Source of the DNA: Chara braunii
Lineage: Eukaryota > Streptophyta > Charophyceae > Charales > Characeae
Assembly (NCBI GenBank): GCA_003427395.1
Contig: BFEA01000046.1
Span: 1,835,778-1,883,818, forward strand
DNA length: 48,041 nt
Direction: 5' to 3'
Shown: piece by piece, positions 41,986 through 48,041 of the stretch
Position numbering within the stretch: position 1 is the stretch's first letter
Layout: each line of letters starts with the position of its first letter
Program-made: the position numbers and the translations under genes
Notes under the pieces: generated by a model
Databases searched by the model: none
What the model was told of the DNA's origin: nothing
Seen by the model: only the letters and a program-made list of their open reading frames with translations

Positions 41986-42073
41986 CTGCCAATTATCTAT
42001 CCTATCCTGCTAGTCTTTCTTTTCGATGTCCAAGGTTTCCTAGGGCTTGCCCTGAGGCAGATCAAGGTGCCAT

Positions 42074-42735
42074 TCACCCCTTTTGGGAGGTGACCGATTG
42101 GAACATGGACGGTTTGCCGGGGGACCTTGACGCCTTCCACCCCTGGTCGCCCTGTCCTCGACCACCAGAGGCCCGGCCCTCTTGGCCCCGCTCTCTCCCT
42201 CTTCCTTGCGGCCTCCCTCCAGCCGCGATAGCAACGTAAGTCCTTCCCTGACCTCCACCACTGTCCTCCTCCTCGAGGCCCCACTCGATTTCGCTGTAGG
42301 CAACCTTATCCAGACCACCCTCATCTAACGTAAGAATTAGTCTATCCTTAGCCTTGACTTGGCTGGTGATGGTCCGACCTTTCCACTTTTTGCCTTTGTC
42401 GAGGTCCTTGTGGTAGAAAGTGGTAACTTGCATGGACTGGGCCTCGTACGGAACAACCTCTCTACTAAGTGTATCGGAAGTTATGTTGGGCTGCTGCTTT
42501 TTGTCAAAGAAATGCCCGTGCAGAGCCTCGGGCATGGCGCGATAGAAAAGCTGGACTAGTTGGGGCTCAGTAACCCCATGGCCTGGGACAGCGCCGAGTT
42601 CATCCATGGTGGCCTTGACGGTTGTTGCACTCCATTTGAAACGGTTTTCTCCTTTTGCAGTAGCAGATGCAGATCCCAGGGTTTGATCCCCAAACCTCGC
42701 CCTACCCATGTACAGTATCTGTGTAGACCCGAGAG
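42074..42735 (-). pseudogene. Gag capsid and Arg-Gly tail (element B)
   Basis: Contains FKWSATTVKATMDELGAV, GVTEPQLVQLFYRAMPEAL, FYHKDLDKGKKWKGRTI, LILTLDEGGLDKVAY and a Gly/Arg-rich tract (GGRPQGRGRERGQEGRASGG) that precedes the knuckle. Each block has a partner in element A. The open frame extends upstream to 42910, but residues before about 42735 have no partner and belong to the interrupting block. Confidence 0.82.
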
Positions 42736-43480
42736 TTGAACCTGTGACTTGTGTATTCGTAGATAGTTGTAGGTAGTAGGGGTTCGATCTGTAGAGCCAT
42801 AGGGTAAGTCTTAGTGAGTTCCAGAAGCTTAGTTGTAGCCCTTCTAGAAGGTCGGCAAGTGGGCAAGTGGTCCAGTGGCGAGGCAAGTGGTGGACTAAAC
42901 TGCAGTGCAATCGCAGTACGACCTCGGTAGGATAGTTGTGAGTCCACAGTCAATCAGCGGTAAGGTCCAGTTAGTCCCAGTCCGGTCCAGCAAGTACCAC
43001 GGGGGACTGTGAGGACCATGGGCCGATGGCAAAGGGCAGACCAACGACTTTTCGAAGTATAAATCAAGAGTCAGCGCCCAGCCTTTCATTCATTCCTGCG
43101 TGAGCCATGTGGAAGCGATGCACAAGCGACTTGTGCAAGGAGGGCTGCTGTGAGCCCGGAGGACGCAATGGGCGAGAGGGAAGGAGCTTAGTATAGCGAT
43201 AGGGTAGAGGCAGCCATAGCTGCCATAGCTGTAGTTAGTGTGAAGTGTGTGTGTGTATGTGCGAGTGTTCAAAGATACGTGTGTGAGTTGTTTGGGTGCT
43301 GAGTCGCCATAGCCAGTTGAAAGTGAACTCTTATCTGGATGCCATATCTTTGAGTTTTGAGTGGGCGCATGTCGCCAGTTTGCTGCGCTGCTGTTACATG
43401 CATGAAAAGTGTGAATGAGAACGAGTCTGATTGCACATTGTTGCGAATGGATTGTTTGCAGTTTGTCTGAGGCTGTAAGG
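42736..43480 (+). mobile_element. Block interrupting gag of element B; LTR-like
   Basis: About 0.75 kb without Gag similarity lies between two Gag parts. On the plus strand it has GTATAAAT near 43057, followed by a run of ATTCATTCCTGCG and a GTGTGTGTG tract at 43240, as an LTR promoter region might. Ends are not defined and no terminal TG/CA pair with target duplication was found. Confidence 0.35.
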
Positions 43481-44643
43481 CCCCTAGTGACATCTGGAAA
43501 TCGGTCCGGAGGGCAGTCATAAAATTGTTCAAAGTGAGTAATGCAGGAATATGTGACCATATCATTGTCACAGTTGGCGGCACAAGCAAGCGACCTAGCA
43601 AAGCTGGCCGCTTCATCCTTTAGCGCTTGGAATGCCACAAAAATTTGCTTCTCAAGGTGGATAAGTTGGAGGTGGATATAGGAGTTGATATTGGTTTCCC
43701 AATTATCAAAATCCTCTCCTTTCTTTCCTCCATAAGGCTCAGGGAATCTAGCTTAAATGCACTCGTGACTTGGCCATGCCTCCTCTTCTTTGGAGGCTGC
43801 TAACTTGGCGCCTTCTATGGCACCTACACAAAACTTCTCAGTGCCCTCCATAGCAGCGTGCAACTGCGTGCCCACGCGCATCATCATATCCCTTGCAAAA
43901 TCTTTAAAACCTGTGCGTATGGACTGCAGGGCAATGTTATGGCCTCTCAGGTAGCGCAACTGTTCCTGTTGGGCCTTCAAAACCACCTCCATGTTTTGAG
44001 AGAGAATCTTTATCTTTCTTTGGAGGTCTACTTGTACTGCCAATTTCCCCCGTTGCTCTTCTGCGGCCTGTAACTCTCTCTCCATCGTTTCTGTCACCTC
44101 CAATCTCCTCCTTCGTTCCCTTGTTAGGCGCAGTTTCTACCCCAACTTCTTCTCCTCCTCTATGGTCTGTCGCCTCAAGGGGTTTTCCTCCGCTTCCAAC
44201 TCTTTTGCAAATGCCTTTGTCTCTACGTGGGGGACAAGTAACAATGCCTCCCCCAATGCCAGGTTGGCCACCCACGTGTTTACCATCGTCTCCACTTTCG
44301 GATCTACTGCTTGTGCCCCACTGGATTCAACTCTCTCTTCCCTCCTTACACTCCTTTGCGGGGGAACCTCTGCCTCTTCTTTTTTTTGTTTCTCTGCTTA
44401 TGCTTTTGCTTCTGCATCTATCGCCGCCACTTTTTCCTCTTGCTCCTTCTCACATTGCTTCAACTCCTCCTCCATTTGCTTTTGCTAGGTCTTCCGCTCT
44501 TCCATCAAGGCCAGCATCTTCGCCTGCTTTATGAGCTCTTTCTTCTCCATCTTCTCTTTTCTCTCCGTCAGCAGGGCGGTGGCTTGCTCTTCTTGCTCTT
44601 TGCTATACAGGGTGGTACTCGTTCCTCCTCGCGTGGTCACCAT
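43481..44643 (-). pseudogene. Gag N-terminus, coiled coil (element B)
   Basis: Starts MVTTRGGTSTTLYSKEQEEQ (ATG at 44641-44643) and continues as a long Glu/Lys/Gln-rich coiled coil. Premature stops lie near 44486 (in KT-stop-QKQMEEELKQ) and near 44400. A second coiled-coil segment, RELQAAEEQRGKLAVQVDLQ through 43753, is followed by FPEPYGGKKGEDFDNWETNI, a retrotransposon Gag entry motif, and AFQALKDEAASFARSL. The first stop is a likely CAG-to-TAG change. The coiled-coil N-terminus is shared with element A in character but not closely in sequence. Confidence 0.72.
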
Positions 44644-44649
44644 GGTGAA

Positions 44650-46540
44650 AGATGCACAACCTGTGAGAGTTCCACTCCTCACCACTTAGACTTTCCACCC
44701 ACTAACTGACTGATTGACCGACTCCCCAAGGACCAGAGAATCCTCTCAGATCCTGTCAACTAGGGTCTTTAGCCTGGACCTGCTTCTGGGCTGTCACTAC
44801 ATAACTCTGTTGCCGATCAGAAGGCATTTCAGGAGATCCCCCATAACTCCTCAGGAATTCTTTAACGTCGCAGTCAGGGCGACGTGATCAGCAGAGCTCT
44901 CTCAAGACGTAGACAGCTGGTTGTACAGCCCACAGCTCGGTTTTTGGGCCTACCATGCCACAATGAGCAGCCCGTCGATCTGTACCGGTCCTTCGGAGGG
45001 TCAGGCCTCTGGAACGTGTCAGTCATCAGACGTGGCCTTAAGCCCTACTCAGCTCGTGTAGGTTTGGTCAACGCAACTCTATGATCACATGCACGGATTC
45101 CGATCACCTGGACAGTGACTCAATGCAGAAAGAAGAGACAGACAGACTCAGCAAGTACCAAGGGGTAAGTGCACATCCATAGGGCGAGGGGTTAGGCTGA
45201 AGGCTGGCGAGATTATACCAACTTCAGCTTGGTTAAGATCGTCGTCAACGGCCTTCGGTCAATGCTCGTCAACGGCCGGTCAACTTGGTCAAACCTCTCG
45301 GTCTTGGGCGGAGGCCAGGGAGACTTACCTGCAGCGCCATAGCTCGAGCTCCGTCTTCGAGGTACCTGCAGCACGGCGCCACCTTCAGAGGTTAGTACCT
45401 GGCACATGAGAGAGAGAGAGAGAGTTCTTCTTCTTCCTCTTCTCAGTCCACCATCTCCCTCTCACCCTCTCGCTACCTGACTTCACTGCATCAGCAGACT
45501 ACGAGAGAGCGGGCTTGGTGACATTTGGATCCAGACTCGACATTGGGCTTCAGACATTTGATGAGGGATTATCTGGGACTTGTACTGAAGACTTGGTGTT
45601 GACGACATTCCCATCTTCCCCCTTCTTCTTCGTCTGATCCCCTCCTCTTCGTCTGTGTATGGTCTGGACCTGGCACATTCTTCCTGTGTGTAGCGCCAGG
45701 CCCCTTCACATCTTGTGATGAGGATGATGTATGTTTGGTCTGTATTGCGACGTTTATTGGGCTAGTCATTGGTATTCTAGCATTCTGTTGCGCTGTCTTG
45801 TACTATGTAAGAGAGGTCAGTCCCGGTCAGGTCAGGGCTTATATCTAAGTCTTCCCCTGCGCTATTATGTGCCATTTTAGTATGTATCAGGATGTACACT
45901 GCTTGTTGAGATTCCACAGCACTGCATTGTCCATTCAGTCCTTTTCCTCACATTGCGGATCCTTGGCTATATATCGCCCAACTGGGCATGTAACACATTC
46001 ACACACACCTACTAACACTCTAATGTCGCTGACGTGGCGGCTATGGCCATCATCTCTCTCCTACTGACAATTATCGGCTATGGCCGATTTTCCTCCTCTT
46101 AACCATCTGCCTCCTCGGGGACCTGCAGACCTCCACACACAAGACACTTCGACAGCGCTTCCGCACGGCTCACAGGCAGAATGAATCCATGAATGTTCGC
46201 TGTCTCCTGATTTATACTTGGGATTGTCGTTGGTCCGCCCCTCTCCACCGGGCCCGGGGTGCACAGTCTCACGTGGTACTTGCTGACTTTACAAGGTGCG
46301 ACTGGGACTGGGTACCGCTGACGAAGCAAGGTAAGACTACCAACTTGACCACTTGCCTACGGACTGACTACTACGACTCGCGAAGGGCCAGTTCCGGAAC
46401 CTCCGGAGTACTGTGGCTTGACCCTTCAACACTGTAGCAGCGACGACTCCTACCACTACTTAGACCTCTAACCTACAGACCTACAGTTCAAGACCCGAGG
46501 ACCACCATACCTACAGGAAACAAACAGGCGGCTTTCCAAC
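44650..46540. other. Unassigned region upstream of element B
   Basis: Would hold the leader and 5' LTR of B if they were intact, but I see no primer-binding site. Contents: a short GA run at 45409-45425, repeats of GTCAACGGCC/GGTCAA near 45240-45285, and ordinary mixed sequence. No frame has a recognisable domain. Confidence 0.45.
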
Positions 46541-46549
46541 TCAGGTCGT

Positions 46550-46648
46550 GGGTTCAAGCACACAGGTACTGTTCTCGGGTAAGGGCGAGGTCTGGGGACT
46601 GAGCTCTGGGATCTGCAACTGCTACCTCAAAGGTGAAAACCGTTTCAA
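46550..46648 (+). repeat. Inverted relic of element B gag
   Basis: About 100 bases match, in reverse orientation, 42635-42735 of element B. Shared words are GGGTAAGGGCGAGGT/GGGTAGGGCGAGGT, CTGGGATCTGCA and GAAAACCGTTTCAA, the last encoding part of the Gag sequence GENRF. One or more single-base indels shift the frame. It lies about 210 bases upstream of the DCD exon. Confidence 0.75.
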
Positions 46649-46833
46649 CTAGAACATCCAGTGTTAATTGAAGTCATGTCTATTTTCCAGTGTGATTTAT
46701 TCAGAGAATGGGGCAATCAAAGTTGTGCTGCGACCGTTTGCTTATCTCTATCTCTGGTTGCTGTCATAGATCCATGTGATGGATCTGTCTTTGTATGCAA
46801 TTGACTGAAGCAACATTTGCTTGTTCTGTGCAG

Positions 46834-46861
46834 CTCTTGATTTGAAACTGTTCGGAGCGGA
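46834..46861 (+). other. Putative 5' UTR part of the DCD exon
   Basis: Lies between a pyrimidine-rich splice acceptor (TTGCTTGTTCTGTGCAG) and the ATG. A TGA stop in the same frame supports the ATG at 46862 as the start. It implies an upstream non-coding exon and intron, whose limits cannot be seen. Confidence 0.4.
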
Positions 46862-47028
46862 ATGCCAGCTGGGCGTAAAACTCAAACCTTTGCCACTGAC
46901 ACGTCAGGGTCAGCCAGAAAGGCAAATGCATATCAGGAGGTGCGGGGCTTGGGTGGCGATCTTCACGGGGTTATTTTTGGGTGCAAGAACAGCACCTACT
47001 ATGAGTGTATCAATAAAATGTTGTTTGG
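46862..47028 (+). CDS. First coding exon of a DCD-domain protein (partial)
   Basis: From ATG at 46862 the frame reads MPAGRKTQTFATDTSGSARK and then LGGDLHGVIFGCKNSTYYEC and INKMLFG. GVIFGC, then T/Y-x-E-C, then LFG is the first third of the plant DCD (development and cell death) domain. Its proteins, such as the N-rich protein family, act in stress and cell-death signalling. The exon ends at G|GTAAGT, a near-ideal splice donor at 47029. A TTGTTCTGTGCAG acceptor ends at 46833 and a TGA lies in frame between it and the ATG, so the exon probably has a 5' UTR part from 46834. The next DCD block (LPxxHF) was not found before the window ends. The gene is therefore partial, or has a long second intron, or is a truncated copy. 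Confidence 0.6.
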
Positions 47029-47450
47029 TAAGTGTGGACTCATTCGAGCTGTTCAAACAAAAGAGTTTCATGAGATGTTTTGCCAGCTGTCAGATCGAAG
47101 AATCACCTGTGTTTGAGCCTGGCGGATCGTCGTGCTGTCCTTCACTTTCCTTGTGCTTTGGCGGTGGGCTTCAGCTACTTGCCGACCATGTGTGTGATAC
47201 TCCGTGATGTTTCTGCCTGTATTCCAATCCATCAGAGGCAAAGGTGACACTGTGATGAAACCTTTGACCTTGGATAATGCAGTTGGTTTTACTGTGGTAA
47301 AGAAGTTTGCACTGTGGCGATGTGATAAGAAAATGTCAATGGAAGGAGAGTGGGAAATTAGGAAAAGAAGTGAAGAGTGTCACCAGGGAAACTAGTTGCA
47401 GGCAATGCCCCTCTGCCATGTGATAAGAAAATGTCCGCTCCTCTGCCACT
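47029..47450 (+). other. Putative intron after the DCD exon
   Basis: Begins GTAAGTG. It contains TGTGATAAGAAAATGTC twice (near 47323 and 47419) and short open frames without a recognisable domain. I searched by eye for an AG followed by a LPxxHFxYV-type exon and found none. Confidence 0.4.
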
Positions 47451-47536
47451 CATGCACTGACCTAATTAGTCATACAGGTGAAACACAAGACGATCCAGTG
47501 CGGCTTCACGTGTATGACTAAGTAGGTCAGTGCATG
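47451..47536. other. 86-base foldback hairpin
   Basis: Arms 47451-47482 and 47505-47536 are complementary at 30 of 32 positions, with a 22-base loop. Each arm starts or ends with CATGCACTGACCTA or its complement. The size and near-perfect pairing fit a small MITE-like foldback or a plant microRNA-type precursor. No expression evidence is available. Confidence 0.85.
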
Positions 47537-47743
47537 ACGTAGTTAGTGAATCTCACAGGAACCGCCAATGACATTCTACACTATTAAAATCGCTAACGTG
47601 ACAAACCTCAAATCCAGGCTGTCGCGGTTCTTACCGGCCCACAGCCCAGGTCGCCGGAACGATGTAACAGACCATCCGGTTGTACCGATCGACGACCTAA
47701 ATAGGCGCAGTCTTAAGATCTTAGGACTCCTCTGAGATCCAGA

Positions 47744-47870
47744 CCATCGGTTCTGCCCTACTGGACCGATGGCCGCAATCGACGTGCTGCTGAGTGCCCT
47801 TGGGTCCTACCGGACTCAAGGGTGCCTCACGGCAATCAGCCGACCCAACTTTCCTGTTGGGCTGGCCGAT
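47744..47870. other. Three consecutive hairpins
   Basis: CCATCGGT with its perfect complement lies at 47744-47772. A 16-base imperfect stem lies at 47792-47827 (loop of four). A 15-base imperfect stem around a six-base TTTCCT loop lies at 47835-47870. They follow one another with gaps of under 20 bases. Confidence 0.7.
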
Positions 47871-47973
47871 GTCATGAACCGCACTCGGTCCGTCGTCTTT
47901 CTGCTTCTGCTGTTGTCGTGAAGCGTGCCGTGCTGTTGTTGTGAAGTGCCTGGATGCGAAACCCCCGGTCATG

Positions 47974-47976
<3 letters not shown>

Positions 47977-48041
<65 letters not shown>
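47977..48041. repeat. (CT)n microsatellite at window edge
   Basis: Pure CT repeat running to the last base. It is the reverse complement of the (GA)n tract at the left edge. Confidence 0.97.

Larger units (their letters stand above)
40298..44643 (-). mobile_element. Element B: truncated Ty3/gypsy relative of A
   Basis: Minus-strand retroelement with gag, protease, RT and RNase H in the order of element A and clear residue-level similarity to it. It is cut off inside RNase H at about 40298, so it lacks integrase, chromodomain and 3' LTR. No LTR or primer-binding site was found at its 5' side. Internal losses include the RT palm and a short segment near 40710. A block of unrelated sequence lies inside gag (about 42740-43480). 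Confidence 0.85.

Noticed and set aside
43090-43638. The 182-codon minus-strand frame as one protein
   Set aside because: Only its first part matches the Gag of element B. The rest runs through the interrupting block and its GTGTGTGTG tract.

Overview
This is a repeat-dominated piece of a eukaryotic nuclear genome, almost certainly from a streptophyte (charophyte green alga or land plant). The evidence is: Ty3/gypsy chromovirus-type LTR retrotransposons with a primer-binding site matching plant initiator-Met tRNA, very long untranslated spaces, satellite arrays, and one exon encoding the start of a DCD (development and cell death) domain, a family known from plants. A repeat-rich charophyte such as Chara would fit, but the sequence alone does not name the species. 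There are no bacterial-style operons and no intact protein-coding gene. I recognise one host-gene exon (46862-47028); everything else recognisable as protein is decayed retroelement.

Layout. 1-2300: a (GA)n edge, two tRNA-like SINE-type heads on the minus strand, then the 3' part of a plus-strand LTR (element C) ending at a primer-binding site at 2302-2313. 2314-3579: the C leader. 3580-13075: element A, a complete but dead minus-strand chromovirus with two 1.1 kb LTRs, a primer-binding site, and gag, protease, RT, RNase H, integrase and chromodomain remnants. It has two secondary insertions or replacements. 13076-13910: more of the C leader and a possible gag start. 13782-28478: element D, a pair of ~1.2 kb direct repeats enclosing about 12 kb that holds only a minus-strand gag and no pol.

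28479-32980: microsatellites, minisatellites and diverged tandem duplications. They contain a 38-base synthetic sequence (30511-30548) identical to a Nextera mate-pair junction adapter, so this contig carries a sequencing artefact there. 33235-38285: about 5 kb of satellite in three blocks, all with a 91-93 base period. 40298-44643: element B, a truncated relative of A on the minus strand. 44650-48041: unassigned sequence, an inverted relic of B, the DCD exon, two foldback regions and a (CT)n edge.

How it fits together. The order of insertion can be partly read: A interrupts the C leader, and A itself was later hit by an AT-rich foldback-like insert and by a poly(A)-tailed patch. A and B belong to one family (their Gag, protease, RT and RNase H align) and both have lost the RT palm. 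C and D share a leader motif that lies antisense to their gag genes, which links them as a second family. All retroelement proteins carry stops, frameshifts or catalytic substitutions, so the region looks like an old, non-autonomous repeat landscape beside a possible plant gene.
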